Positions 48,059-57,190 of a DNA stretch of 64,000 nt are shown here, piece after piece (positions within the stretch are counted from its first letter, which is position 1; each line of letters opens with the position of its first letter). A program made the translations under genes and the position numbers. The notes beneath the pieces are model-generated. The model did no database searches and was not told the DNA's origin. It saw nothing but the letters and a program-made list of their open reading frames with translations. This DNA comes from Methanocaldococcus infernus ME (lineage in GTDB: Archaea; AGJL01; Methanococci; Methanococcales; Methanocaldococcaceae). The stretch covers positions 620,001 to 684,000 of the forward strand of contig NC_014122.1 in assembly GCF_000092305.1 (NCBI RefSeq), read 5' to 3'.

Positions 48059-49119
48059 ACTTTACACCCTCTTTCAACTAAGATACTTTTTAGTGGCTCT
48101 TTTAAGATATAGGGAATTCTCCTTAATTCCTCAATGTTTTCAGCACCAACTAAGAACATGGTAATCTTTAGCTCCTCTATATACTTACTTAAAAGCTCTA
48201 CAACCTTCTCATAGCCTTTTAAAGCTGCTCTCAATACAGGAAGAGCTACAGCTGTACAAGAACAGCCAAGAGCTAAGCATTTAGCTATGTCAATTCCAGA
48301 CCTTAAGCCTCCAGAGCCAATAATGATTTTATTATAAGAGCTCTTAACCTCTAAAATAGACTGAGCTGTAGGAATTCCCCAATTTAGGAAATTTTTTAAG
48401 ATTTCTCTTTTTTCTTTATCTTTAACTCTATAATATTCAACCTTAGCCCAGGAAGTTCCACCACTTCCTTGGACATCAATAGCATCAAAATATTCAAGTT
48501 CTTTAGCATCCTCTTTGCTAAAGCCCTCACCAACCTGCTTAGCAATGAAAGGAACATCTCTATGCTTTTTATACTCAGAGATAATATCTTTTAGCTTCTC
48601 ACTAATGTTTTTAAAATTTACATCCCCCTCTGGCTGAATAATCTCTTGAAGAGGGTTGAAATGGATAGCTAAGGCATCAGCATCTATCATTTCTATAGCT
48701 CTGTCAATAACTTCCAAATCCCAGCCATCTTTAATAAAATTTACAGCTCCTAAGTTTCCTATAACCAAGCTTTCAGTGTAGTCTCTGACAACTCTGTAAG
48801 TGTCTTCCAGCTCTTTATTTACTATAGCAGCTCTCTGAGAGCCTAAGCCCATTCCTAAGTTTAGCTCTTCAACAGCCTTAGCTATATTTTTATTAATTTC
48901 CTCAGCTCCTCTAAACCCTCCAGTCATTCCAGAGACAATAATAGGAGCTGACAACCTCTTCCCAAAAAGTTTAACCTCAGTGTTTATATCATCAAAATTA
49001 ATATTAGATGTCCCTTTATGGATAAGCTCAATACACTCTAATAGAGTAGATCTATCATACTCAACATTACAGTGGCTACATAGGAAGATATGCTCTAACT
49101 TCCTTATTGAGATTTCCAT
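48055..49119 (-). CDS. fni: type 2 isopentenyl-diphosphate delta-isomerase
   Basis: The 354-residue FMN-dependent enzyme interconverts IPP and DMAPP for archaeal lipid synthesis. Family segments are SAPIIVSGMTGG, GLGSQRAAI, HFNPLQEIIQPEGDVNF with the metal and substrate residues, FIAKQVGEGFSKEDA, DVQGSGGTSWAKVE and IIGSGGLRSGIDIAKCLALG. It sits between mtnA (16-base overlap) and RNase J (4-base overlap). Confidence 0.94.
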   Translation of the reverse strand: MEISIRKLEHIFLCSHCNVEYDRSTLLECIELIHKGTSNINFDDINTEVKLFGKRLSAPIIVSGMTGGFRGAEEINKNIAKAVEELNLGMGLGSQRAAIVNKELEDTYRVVRDYTESLVIGNLGAVNFIKDGWDLEVIDRAIEMIDADALAIHFNPLQEIIQPEGDVNFKNISEKLKDIISEYKKHRDVPFIAKQVGEGFSKEDAKELEYFDAIDVQGSGGTSWAKVEYYRVKDKEKREILKNFLNWGIPTAQSILEVKSSYNKIIIGSGGLRSGIDIAKCLALGCSCTAVALPVLRAALKGYEKVVELLSKYIEELKITMFLVGAENIEELRRIPYILKEPLKSILVERGCKV

Positions 49120-50099
49120 TTTATCCCTTTAAATAATTTTATTATCTCCTCTTCCTTAGGCTTGATAATCCCTTTCTCTGTTATAATTCCTGTTATTAAC
49201 TCAGCTGGAGTTTTATCAAAGGCATAGTTTATACATGAAACTCCTTCTGGAACAATCCTTATATTTTCAATGTAAGCCACTTCCCTCTCATCCCTCTCCT
49301 CAATCTTAACATCTTCTTCAGAACTCTCTAAGTCAAAGGTTGATAGTGGAGCAGCTACATAGAATGGAATATTATGATACTTTGCCAAGATAGCTAAAGA
49401 ATAGGTTCCAATTTTGTTATAGGTAGTTCCATCCCTTAAGATTCTGTCAGCTCCAACTATAACCTTGTTAATCTCCCCCCTCTGCATTAAAAAGCCAGCT
49501 GAGCTATCAACAATAACCTTAACAGGAATTCCCTCATAGTTGAGTTCAAAGGCTGTTAACTTAGCCCCTTGTAATCTTGGCCTTGTTTCATCAGCTATAA
49601 CTCTAATCCTTTTCCCACTGTAGTGGGCAAACCTTATAACACTTAGAGCTGTTCCATACTTAGATGTAGCCAAGGCTCCAGCATTACAGTGAGTTAAGAT
49701 AGTATCTCCATCATCAACTATCTTCTCCCCTATCTCCCCTATCCTCTTACAAACCTCTTCCTCCTCTCTTTGTATCCTCTTAGCCTCTTCCACTATACTC
49801 TTTCCTTCTTTGTAAGCTTTTAAACATCTATTTAATGCCCAAAATAGATTTACTGCTGTGGGCCTTGTATTTTTTAAGGTTTTGTAAGCCTCTTCAATAT
49901 TCTCATTATTAATCTCAGCTAAAGCCATTCCATAAGCTGCAGCTATCCCTATGGCTGGAGCTCCTCTAACAACCATCTCCTTTATGGCATAGGCAACATC
50001 CCTATAATCTTTACAAATAAAATATTCTAACTTATTTGGCAGTTTTCTTTGATCAATTAGGCTTAACCTATCTTCCTCCCAAACTATTGGCTCTAACAT
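49104..50099 (-). CDS. mtnA: S-methyl-5-thioribose-1-phosphate isomerase (aIF2B-like)
   Basis: The 331-residue protein matches MtnA: MVVRGAPAIGIAAAYGMALA, ILTHCNAGALAT with the catalytic Cys, ADETRPRLQGAKLTAFEL, KVIVGADRILRDGTTYNKIGTYSLAILAKYHNIPFYVAAP with the catalytic Asp, and KTPAELITGIITEKG. In methanogens of this family the enzyme may also isomerise 5-deoxyribose-1-phosphate. It overlaps fni and directly abuts the HemK2-like gene. Confidence 0.88.
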   Translation of the reverse strand: MLEPIVWEEDRLSLIDQRKLPNKLEYFICKDYRDVAYAIKEMVVRGAPAIGIAAAYGMALAEINNENIEEAYKTLKNTRPTAVNLFWALNRCLKAYKEGKSIVEEAKRIQREEEEVCKRIGEIGEKIVDDGDTILTHCNAGALATSKYGTALSVIRFAHYSGKRIRVIADETRPRLQGAKLTAFELNYEGIPVKVIVDSSAGFLMQRGEINKVIVGADRILRDGTTYNKIGTYSLAILAKYHNIPFYVAAPLSTFDLESSEEDVKIEERDEREVAYIENIRIVPEGVSCINYAFDKTPAELITGIITEKGIIKPKEEEIIKLFKGIKWKSQ

Positions 50100-50675
50100 T
50101 TAATCTCCCCTTTTATAAGCATTTATTACAACTAAGTATTCAAATGGAACCTTTAATTTATCAACAACCTCTACAGAGAATCCTTTAAGCTTGAAAGCCT
50201 TCAGTGTTTTTTCAATGTCTGTTAAAGAGCTTTGAACCAGTTGAACTACTCCACCCTCTTTTAAATAGTTAGGAACTTGATCAATAAATCTATCTAAGAT
50301 CTCTCTTCCCTCCTTTCCTCCATCAAAGGCATAGTTTAAGTAACCCTCTATTTTATCATCTTCCTCTGTTGGAAGATATGGAGGGTTAAAAAGAATGACA
50401 TCATACTTTCCTTTAACATTTTCAAATAGATTACTAAGATAGAACTTTACTTTAACCCCATTTAACTTAGCATTCTTCTTGGCCAACTCTATAGCCTTTG
50501 GATTTATATCTATTCCTTCAACTATTCCTCCCTTTAGAGCAGAGGCTATAGCTAAAATCCCTGTACCTGTTCCAACATCTAAAACTCTCTTTCCCTTAAC
50601 ATCAACAATATTTTTTAAGAGTAAGTAAGAGTCTTCAGCTGGTTCATAAACATCTTTATCATAAATTAGCTTCAT
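50100..50675 (-). CDS. HemK2/MTQ2-type protein glutamine methyltransferase
   Basis: The 191-residue SAM methyltransferase has DKDVYEPAEDSYLLL at the N terminus, motif I LDVGTGTGILAIA, acidic EGIDINPKAIELA and the catalytic NPPYLP near residue 98. This is the short archaeal/eukaryotic MTQ2 form, which methylates the GGQ glutamine of release factor aRF1 with a Trm112 partner. It overlaps uppS by four bases. Confidence 0.88.
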   Translation of the reverse strand: MKLIYDKDVYEPAEDSYLLLKNIVDVKGKRVLDVGTGTGILAIASALKGGIVEGIDINPKAIELAKKNAKLNGVKVKFYLSNLFENVKGKYDVILFNPPYLPTEEDDKIEGYLNYAFDGGKEGREILDRFIDQVPNYLKEGGVVQLVQSSLTDIEKTLKAFKLKGFSVEVVDKLKVPFEYLVVINAYKRGD

Positions 50676-51481
50676 CTTCCAAATCTTCTCTCCCTCCTCT
50701 GATATTCCCTTATGGCCCTAAGTAAGTCTATCCTTCTAAATAGTGGCCAATAGACATCACAGAAGTATAGCTCTGAATAAGAGCTTTGCCAGATTAAAAA
50801 GTTACTTATTCTTTCTTCTCCAGAGGTTCTTATAATGAGATCAGGGTAAGGATAGGGAAGATGAGCAGTATAGAGATGCTTATCAATCAACTCCTTGTTT
50901 ATTTCCTCTGGCTCTATCTCTCCCCTCTTAACCTTCTCAGCTATCTTTCTTACAGCATCAACAATCTCCTGCTGTCCTCCATAGGCTATGGCTACATTAA
51001 TATAGTAGTTAGAATAATGCTTAGTCTTCTCCTCAGCATACCTTATAGCTTCCCTAACATCCTCTGGTAATAAATCTAACCTACCAATAGCTTTAATCCT
51101 AACTTTATACTTATGTATATCCCTATTCTCAGCAGCCTCATAAAATTTCTCTTTAAATAGGTTCATTAAAGCTTCAACTTCATCCTTAGGCCTATTAAAA
51201 TTTTCTATGGAGAAGGAGTAGAGAGTGACAACTTTAACTCCTAACTCTAAACACCATCTTAAAACTTCTTTAACCTTCTTAGCCCCTAACTTATGCCCCT
51301 CTATCTTGTTTCCTAAAATTTGTCCCAGCCTTCTATTTCCATCCATTATTATGCCTATATGTTTTGGAATCTTGTTCTTATCAATCTCCATCTCTAAGAG
51401 TTTTTCGTAAATTTTAAAGCCAATGAAATTATTTGTAAATTTATATCCTTTTAAAATTAACTTTTTTAGCAAGTGTTTCAC
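50672..51481 (-). CDS. uppS: cis-prenyltransferase (undecaprenyl-diphosphate synthase family)
   Basis: The 269-residue enzyme makes long-chain polyprenyl diphosphate, the precursor of the archaeal dolichol-type glycan carrier. Motifs are HIGIIMDGNRRLGQ with the catalytic Asp, GHKLGAKKVKEVLRWC, TLYSFSIENFNRP, INVAIAYGGQQEIVDA and DLIIRTSGEERISNFLIWQSSYSELYF. It lies within a tightly packed run with four-base overlaps on both sides. Confidence 0.94.
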   Translation of the reverse strand: MKHLLKKLILKGYKFTNNFIGFKIYEKLLEMEIDKNKIPKHIGIIMDGNRRLGQILGNKIEGHKLGAKKVKEVLRWCLELGVKVVTLYSFSIENFNRPKDEVEALMNLFKEKFYEAAENRDIHKYKVRIKAIGRLDLLPEDVREAIRYAEEKTKHYSNYYINVAIAYGGQQEIVDAVRKIAEKVKRGEIEPEEINKELIDKHLYTAHLPYPYPDLIIRTSGEERISNFLIWQSSYSELYFCDVYWPLFRRIDLLRAIREYQRRERRFGR

Positions 51482-52344
51482 CTTTTTAGTATAACATTAT
51501 CCCCTCTCTTAACTCCAATATTTTGAGCAACAGGGTTACATTTAGCCTTTAAAATAAAGAATATTGGCTTCTCTATGTTATATTCAGTTAAACTCTCATA
51601 ATTTCCCATTCCTTTAGCAATAATGATATCAGAGCTATCAAGCTCTTTTAAAAACTCTTCTGAGCATTCCTCTAAAATGATTCCAATAATGTCTGAGCCA
51701 GTTGTTACTATCTTAGCTACTTCATCAATCTTAGCCACCTTAGCATCCTCAATTGTAGCATCATTTAGAATAGGCTTTCCCTTAACAACAGCTATAACCT
51801 CTTTCCCATAGCTCTTTATAAGTTCCATTAATAGTTTGTCAAAAACTATCTCTCCAGCATTGTCACAGATATATAAAACTTTTTTAATATTTTTATCTTT
51901 TAAGTATTTTAATAGCTCTTCAGAGTCGTCTATCTTCAACTCTTCATTTAAGGTTTTTAATAAAACCTCCTCTATATTTAAATTTGTGCTATATGCTCCA
52001 TAGTCAATGGTGTTTCCAGCAATTGTAGCTAAGACACTCTTCCTTAACCTTTCCCTTTCATCCCCTTTAATTAAATTTTTAACATAGTCATAGTATTTTA
52101 AAGCTATCTCATTGGCTTTCTCTTTCAACCTCTTGTATGGGTCTTCACAGCCACTTATCTCTTTAAAATATCTATGTACATTAGTTCCCATAACAGCTGG
52201 TACTACATCCTTTCCATAGTTCTCTTCAATGACTTTAAAGCATTTCTTTATTAAATTAAATTGCTCTTCTTCATCAGCCACCTCTTTAGAGATGTCAACA
52301 ATTTGCCTAACTATACAGATGGCACACTCTGGCTTTATCTTCAT
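51478..52344 (-). CDS. DUF89 (ARMT1-like) damage-control phosphatase family protein
   Basis: A 288-residue protein with the archaeal N-terminal CAICIVRQ cysteine pair, the central KSVLATIAGNTIDYG and the metal-binding motif YICDNAGEIVFDKLL, followed by VVKGKPILNDAT, TGSDIIGI and AKGMGNYESL. DUF89 proteins are metal-dependent phosphatases of phosphometabolites, and the N-terminal cysteines suggest a subfamily with extra metal. The substrate is unknown. Four-base overlaps tie it to uppS and the SAM hydrolase gene. Confidence 0.87.
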   Translation of the reverse strand: MKIKPECAICIVRQIVDISKEVADEEEQFNLIKKCFKVIEENYGKDVVPAVMGTNVHRYFKEISGCEDPYKRLKEKANEIALKYYDYVKNLIKGDERERLRKSVLATIAGNTIDYGAYSTNLNIEEVLLKTLNEELKIDDSEELLKYLKDKNIKKVLYICDNAGEIVFDKLLMELIKSYGKEVIAVVKGKPILNDATIEDAKVAKIDEVAKIVTTGSDIIGIILEECSEEFLKELDSSDIIIAKGMGNYESLTEYNIEKPIFFILKAKCNPVAQNIGVKRGDNVILKR

Positions 52345-53078
52345 AGACTCACCTCTACCCTATCCCCATGCTTAACATTTAAATATTTATTTGCACTATC
52401 CATAAACTTAGCCACTTCTAAAAACCCTTCAGAGTTTCTAAGACAGATAAATCCTTCTTTCCCTTGATAGTAGCTTTCTACAAATTTAGCCACTATCTTT
52501 TTCTCTCCATTGAACACTATCTCAACTTCATCCCCTGGCCTGAGGTTGAAGTCTCTAATGCCTAAAATGATGTTTCCAAACCTATCTATGTGTATTACTC
52601 TATTTTTATAGTCTAATTTAACAATCTCCTTAATCCTCTCTCCTTCAAATTTGAAGTCATTTATGAAAATTTCAGCTCCAACTACAGCATAGACATCTCT
52701 CCCATGGAATGTTTTTGAAGGACAATATTGAGATTCATCAATTTTATAGATATTTTTAACCTTAAAATCTTCAATTAAATAGGTGAAGAGGCCATTATCA
52801 GGCCCAACTAAGAAGAAGTTTTCAGTTTCAACTACTATTGATCTCCTCTCACTTCCAACAGTTGGGTCAACAACAGCTATGTGAATAGCTTTAGGAAAGT
52901 AAGGGACAGAGGTTTTTAGAACATAAGCTCCATGCCAAATATTGAATGGCTCAATCTCATGGCTTATATCTACAACTTCACAGCCTTTATTGTACTTCTT
53001 TAATAAGCTGTAAATTCTTCCCTTCATAGCCCCTACATAGCCCTCAGATAAGCCAAAATCTGTAGTTAGGGTTATCAT
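52341..53078 (-). CDS. SAM hydroxide adenosyltransferase (DUF62 family)
   Basis: The roughly 245-residue protein starts MITLTTDFGLSEGYVGAMKG, the DUF62 signature, with VAVVDPTVGSERRSIVV, VGPDNGLF, TFHGRDVYAVVGAEI and HIDRFGNIILGI. Family members split SAM with hydroxide into adenosine and methionine. A longer frame to 53129 exists. The ATG at 53078 is chosen because it overlaps the marker 14 stop as ATGA and begins at the conserved N terminus. Confidence 0.9.
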   Translation of the reverse strand: MITLTTDFGLSEGYVGAMKGRIYSLLKKYNKGCEVVDISHEIEPFNIWHGAYVLKTSVPYFPKAIHIAVVDPTVGSERRSIVVETENFFLVGPDNGLFTYLIEDFKVKNIYKIDESQYCPSKTFHGRDVYAVVGAEIFINDFKFEGERIKEIVKLDYKNRVIHIDRFGNIILGIRDFNLRPGDEVEIVFNGEKKIVAKFVESYYQGKEGFICLRNSEGFLEVAKFMDSANKYLNVKHGDRVEVSL

Positions 53079-54523
53079 CTTATCATTCCTCTCTCTCTTT
53101 GCCACTTCATTCTCAACCCTAAGATACATGGGCCTCCTCTAACTCCTCCAATAGGAACCTTAGGAGTTCCTAAGCAGTTCATACATCTCGCCATGACACT
53201 GGCTCCTAAGGCTAAGCCATCCTCAACAAAAACAACATTATCCTCAACTTTATCCCAAATTTTTAGCTCATCTAAGTACTCTAAAATTATCTCTGGCTTC
53301 TTTCCAGTAATTCCAGCTCTTCCTGTAACTCCTATGGCTGTTTTCTCATCAATTAAGTTTTTGTTATGGGCTAACTCAACCAATCTTTTAACAACCTTTG
53401 CCATAGTATAATCTAAGGTTCTTAAAAGTGTTCCCATTCCATAATTCTCATAAATCTCCTTTCCAATCTCCTTAAGCTTCTCTAAATCTGAACCATTTTC
53501 TCCAACATCACAGCCTAAAAGAGTGGTTCCAGCCTTCTCAGCAGATTTTGGATCAACTGGGACAGTTCCAAATCTATTAACATTCTTTGGAACTTCCTTT
53601 ATAATGATATACTTATGAATCTCCTCACTATACTCCTTAGCCTTCTCTTCATTAACCTTACCATCCTCTTTAATATCTAACACAGCTCCAGTTTTTGGGT
53701 CAACCTTTCCTGAACCTCTGACAATGGAATCAGCTATAGCTCCAGCTAAGCCACAGAGGTTACCTATAACATTAGAATATGGAAGTTTTTCATCAGTTAT
53801 CCTTCCTGCTAATGTTGTCCCAAAGTCTATACTCATACATGGGTTTCTAAAATCAACATGTGTCCATTTACTTCCTACTTTAATTCCAGCTGTAACTAAT
53901 TCCCCTTCCATCTCATTAGCCACTACTTCCTTCCCTGTAGGTGGTAGCACTCCAGTAACAGCTCCATCAAAGATAATCTTGTCCAAGAATGAGTATTTAT
54001 CAAAAGGCTTTGGCAACTGTTCCTTACTCATAGCTGGAGTCATCTTTGCAGGAGGAACACCAGCCAACATACAGCCCTGGGCTAAGGCTATGATTACTTC
54101 AGAAACCTCCTCTGGAGAGGCAAAACCAGCTGTAACCCCTGTACTTCTAACAACAAAGTGTAAGTCATCAATTGTTAAGTTAGCCTTCTTCAAACTTTCC
54201 AATAAAACATCTCTAACCATCTCAGCCACAGCTTCCCTTGAAAGCTCAACCCCCCAGAGTGTTTTACCAAAAACCTTTTCCCCCTTCTTAGGCTTCCTAA
54301 CCTCTCTTGTCATCCTGACAGCTTTACTTATTATATAGGTTTTCCCAGTATCCATGTTGGTAGCTGTTACTATAGACTTTGTTGTTGTATTCCCAAGTTC
54401 TACTGAAGCAACAATATAGTAAGGGTTTTTCTTTAACTCTATCAGATCAACACTCTGACTTTTTGCATAGGCTATATTTCTCTTCTTTTTGAAAATATTT
54501 AATATGCTATCTAAGAATCCCAT
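53075..54523 (-). CDS. methanogenesis marker protein 14 (ASKHA-like)
   Basis: The 482-residue protein contains an N-terminal phosphate loop SVELGNTTTKSIV (about residues 40-52), SIDFGTTLAGRI in the middle, GVTGRAGITGKKPE and ending GTPKVPIGGVRGGPCILGLRMKWQ. This matches methanogenesis marker 14, a methanogen-specific family related to activator-type ATPases. A predicted amphipathic/hydrophobic N-terminal stretch (MGFLDSILNIFKKKR) precedes it. Its function is unknown. It overlaps the SAM hydrolase gene by four bases. Confidence 0.85.
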   Translation of the reverse strand: MGFLDSILNIFKKKRNIAYAKSQSVDLIELKKNPYYIVASVELGNTTTKSIVTATNMDTGKTYIISKAVRMTREVRKPKKGEKVFGKTLWGVELSREAVAEMVRDVLLESLKKANLTIDDLHFVVRSTGVTAGFASPEEVSEVIIALAQGCMLAGVPPAKMTPAMSKEQLPKPFDKYSFLDKIIFDGAVTGVLPPTGKEVVANEMEGELVTAGIKVGSKWTHVDFRNPCMSIDFGTTLAGRITDEKLPYSNVIGNLCGLAGAIADSIVRGSGKVDPKTGAVLDIKEDGKVNEEKAKEYSEEIHKYIIIKEVPKNVNRFGTVPVDPKSAEKAGTTLLGCDVGENGSDLEKLKEIGKEIYENYGMGTLLRTLDYTMAKVVKRLVELAHNKNLIDEKTAIGVTGRAGITGKKPEIILEYLDELKIWDKVEDNVVFVEDGLALGASVMARCMNCLGTPKVPIGGVRGGPCILGLRMKWQRERGMIR

Positions 54524-54533
54524 TATCTCCCTC

Positions 54534-56039
54534 TTAAAATCTTACAATTCTTTTTATTAAGATACCTTCAACCTTTATAGGATATAAAGTTCTTGCCAGC
54601 TTTATAGCATTCTTTAACCTATCTTCGGAGCTTGAGTAAATGGTAAATAAAAGGTCTCCTTTCTCTACTTTATCTCCAACCTTCACATTTAAATAAACAC
54701 CAGCCTTTTTATCATTTGGAGCTCCAGCCTCTTTAGCTATCTTTGTTATCTTATTATTTGATAATTCAATTACATAACCATCCTTTGGAGAGACAATATC
54801 TATAAAATACTTCCCTACTTCAATCTCTTCACTTCTTACCTCCTTTCCACCCTGAGCCACTATTATGTCCATAAACTTGTCATGAGCCTTTCTAAATAAT
54901 AGCTCTTCAGCCACTTCTTTCCCTTCTCCAGCTGGAGCTATCCCTCCCATCTCTAATAGGATGCCAGCTAAGTGGGTAGCTTTATCAACTAAGCTATTTG
55001 CACCTTTATAAGGATCTTCTAAGGTTTCTAAAGCCTCTTTTGCCTCTAAAGCTGGCCCTATGGCTCTGCCAATTGGTTGGTTTCCATAGGTTAAGGCACA
55101 TTCAGTAGTAATATTTAACCTCTCCCCAAGCTCTATAAACTCTCTTGCTAACTTGTTCCCCTCTTTCTCATCCTTAACCTTAACCTCTCTTCCAATAGGG
55201 ATGTCTATCAATAATTTACTAACTCCCATAGCCAATTTTTTAGCCATGACACTTGATAATAATAGAGGCTTAGGGTCTATCCCAAGAGGTCTTTCAACAT
55301 TTATGGTTATGTCATCAGCTGGAGCCAAGTTTAAAGCTCCACCCCAAACTAAACATCCATTAGTTTCTTTCACAACATTTTTAATTTCTTCTATACTTAA
55401 ATCAACCCTTGTTAGAACTTCCATAACATCAGCTGTTCCTGCTGCTGAAGTAATAGCTCTTGAAGAAGTTTTAGGAATCTTCAGCCCAGCTGAAGCTACA
55501 ATAGGGACTGTTAGAAGAGCATACTTATTCCCAGGAACTCCTCCTATGGAGTGGACATCAAAAACCAAGCTTTCCCATTCAACCATCTCTCCAGTCTCAG
55601 CCATCCTTATGGTTAAAGCTTCAATCTCATCCATATCCATGCCATTTATGTAGAGAGAGGTGACAAAGGCAGAGATCTCAATATTTGTTAGCTTATTATT
55701 AACCATTTCATCAACAATTAAGAATATCTCTTCCTTACTTAACTTATTCTTATCCATCTTTTTCTTTATGTAGGCTAAGCTTCTTGGCTTGTCAGCATGT
55801 TTTATAGTTATTAACTCCCCTTCCTTAACCTTTAAACTCTTAGCCAACTCTTTAGTTATCCCTATCTCTCCCCTATTAACTAATGTAGAGGAATAAATAG
55901 TTCCTATCTCTTCCTTATTTTTGTATATTAAGACAACCCTATCTCCTGGAAAATATTGAGAAGCTTTAATATCCTCAGGATTTATTAATACTAAGTCTAA
56001 TAAATCTATATCTAATAACCTAACCTTTAGGAATAACAA
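54534..56039 (-). CDS. deoA: AMP phosphorylase
   Basis: The 501-residue protein belongs to the thymidine phosphorylase family in its archaeal AMP phosphorylase form, which cleaves nucleoside monophosphates to ribose 1,5-bisphosphate plus base. Features are the extra N-terminal domain (VRLLDIDLLDLVLINPEDI), KLSKEEIFLIVDEMVNNKL, DVHSIGGVPGNKYALLTVPIVASAGLKIPKTSSRAITSAAGTADVMEVLTRV, and a lipoyl-like C-terminal domain. The open frame extends to 56171, but the first residues of that extension are unlike the family. The TTG at 56039 has GGTGGT upstream. Confidence 0.88.
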   Translation of the reverse strand: MLFLKVRLLDIDLLDLVLINPEDIKASQYFPGDRVVLIYKNKEEIGTIYSSTLVNRGEIGITKELAKSLKVKEGELITIKHADKPRSLAYIKKKMDKNKLSKEEIFLIVDEMVNNKLTNIEISAFVTSLYINGMDMDEIEALTIRMAETGEMVEWESLVFDVHSIGGVPGNKYALLTVPIVASAGLKIPKTSSRAITSAAGTADVMEVLTRVDLSIEEIKNVVKETNGCLVWGGALNLAPADDITINVERPLGIDPKPLLLSSVMAKKLAMGVSKLLIDIPIGREVKVKDEKEGNKLAREFIELGERLNITTECALTYGNQPIGRAIGPALEAKEALETLEDPYKGANSLVDKATHLAGILLEMGGIAPAGEGKEVAEELLFRKAHDKFMDIIVAQGGKEVRSEEIEVGKYFIDIVSPKDGYVIELSNNKITKIAKEAGAPNDKKAGVYLNVKVGDKVEKGDLLFTIYSSSEDRLKNAIKLARTLYPIKVEGILIKRIVRF

Positions 56040-56067
56040 GGAATACCACCATAGAAAGTTGATAGTT

Positions 56068-57186
56068 ATGGATGTGAAAAAAATAGAGGAGTACATAAAT
56101 AAAAATTTTGATAAATTACCTGAAGGTTGTAAGCAGTGTGTTAGAGGAGAGAAGTTAGTTCTCTTCATCACAGGGACCTGTAAAAATAATTGTTATTATT
56201 GTCCTCTCTCAGAGAAGAGGAAGGATAAAGATGTCATTTATGCAAATGAGAGACTTATTAGTAGTGTAGAAGAAGCTATAGAGGAGGCTAAGCTCTGTAG
56301 TAGCAGAGGAGTTGGAATTACTGGGGGTAACCCTTTATTAAGAGTGGATAGAACAAAAAAGTATTTAGAGGCTTTAAAGAAAGAGTTTAAAGACTTTCAT
56401 GCTCACCTCTATACAACTCCTGAAACCATAACCACTGAAAATTTGGAGAAGATAAAGGAGTTGGATGAGCTAAGGATCCATCCAACAAAGATTTTTAATA
56501 TTGGTTATAAGGAAGAGTTTGTTGATGAGCTAATTAAAAAGATTAGGTTAGCTAAGAAATATATTCCAAAGGTTGGGGTGGAAATTCCTTCAATTCCTGG
56601 GATGGATGAAGAAATTTTAAACTTAGCCTATGAAATAGATGGAGTAGCAGACTTTTTAAATATAAATGAGCTTGAGTTTTCTGATGAGAACTATGAAAAC
56701 TTGGAGAAGAGAGGATTCTATCCTAAGGATGATGTTAGCAATGCTATAGCTGGAAGTGAAGAGACTGCTTTAAATGTGATAAAGAACTTTAAAGGCTCTC
56801 TCTTTATTCACTATTGCCCTTCCATATTAAAAGATGCCATACAGATGAAAAATAGGTTAATAAGAAGAGCTAAGAATATAGCTAAGCCTTATGAAGTGGT
56901 TACTGATGAAGGCCTCTTATTGAGAGGGATAATGATCTTTGATAGAGAGGAAGACTTAAATGAAATAGTTGAAATCTTGGAAGATAATGAGGTTGAATTT
57001 GAGATAGATGGAAATAAGATTTACTTAAATCCCTTTATCTTAGAAGACCTCTTAGACCTAATGAAGAGGGAGAGGTTTCCTATAAAGTTCTCTGCTTACA
57101 TCTCTGAGTATTATCCAACAGTTGATAAGTTAGAGGTTGAGAGAATTCCACTTCATATTAAAAAGAGAAAACTTAGATTTAAGTGA
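56068..57186 (+). CDS. radical SAM protein (COG2108 type)
   Basis: The 372-residue protein has the radical SAM cluster motif CKNNCYYC (Cys 38, 42 and 45) after FITGT, an additional CKQC pair at 21-24, and the SAM-contact GITGGNPLL segment. The rest is a partial TIM barrel with HLYTTPETITTENLEK and VGVEIPSIPG. A C-terminal region of about 70 residues is not recognised. It resembles an archaeal radical SAM family of unknown product. The ATG at 56068 follows AAGTTGAT. RaSEA follows at once, so a shared role in RNA modification is possible. Confidence 0.75.
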   Translation: MDVKKIEEYINKNFDKLPEGCKQCVRGEKLVLFITGTCKNNCYYCPLSEKRKDKDVIYANERLISSVEEAIEEAKLCSSRGVGITGGNPLLRVDRTKKYLEALKKEFKDFHAHLYTTPETITTENLEKIKELDELRIHPTKIFNIGYKEEFVDELIKKIRLAKKYIPKVGVEIPSIPGMDEEILNLAYEIDGVADFLNINELEFSDENYENLEKRGFYPKDDVSNAIAGSEETALNVIKNFKGSLFIHYCPSILKDAIQMKNRLIRRAKNIAKPYEVVTDEGLLLRGIMIFDREEDLNEIVEILEDNEVEFEIDGNKIYLNPFILEDLLDLMKRERFPIKFSAYISEYYPTVDKLEVERIPLHIKKRKLRFK

Positions 57187-57190
57187 AATT

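Noticed and set aside
56040-56171. 44-residue extension of AMP phosphorylase
   Set aside because: It overlaps the divergent radical SAM gene and has unrelated composition, while a TTG with GGTGGT upstream matches the family N terminus.
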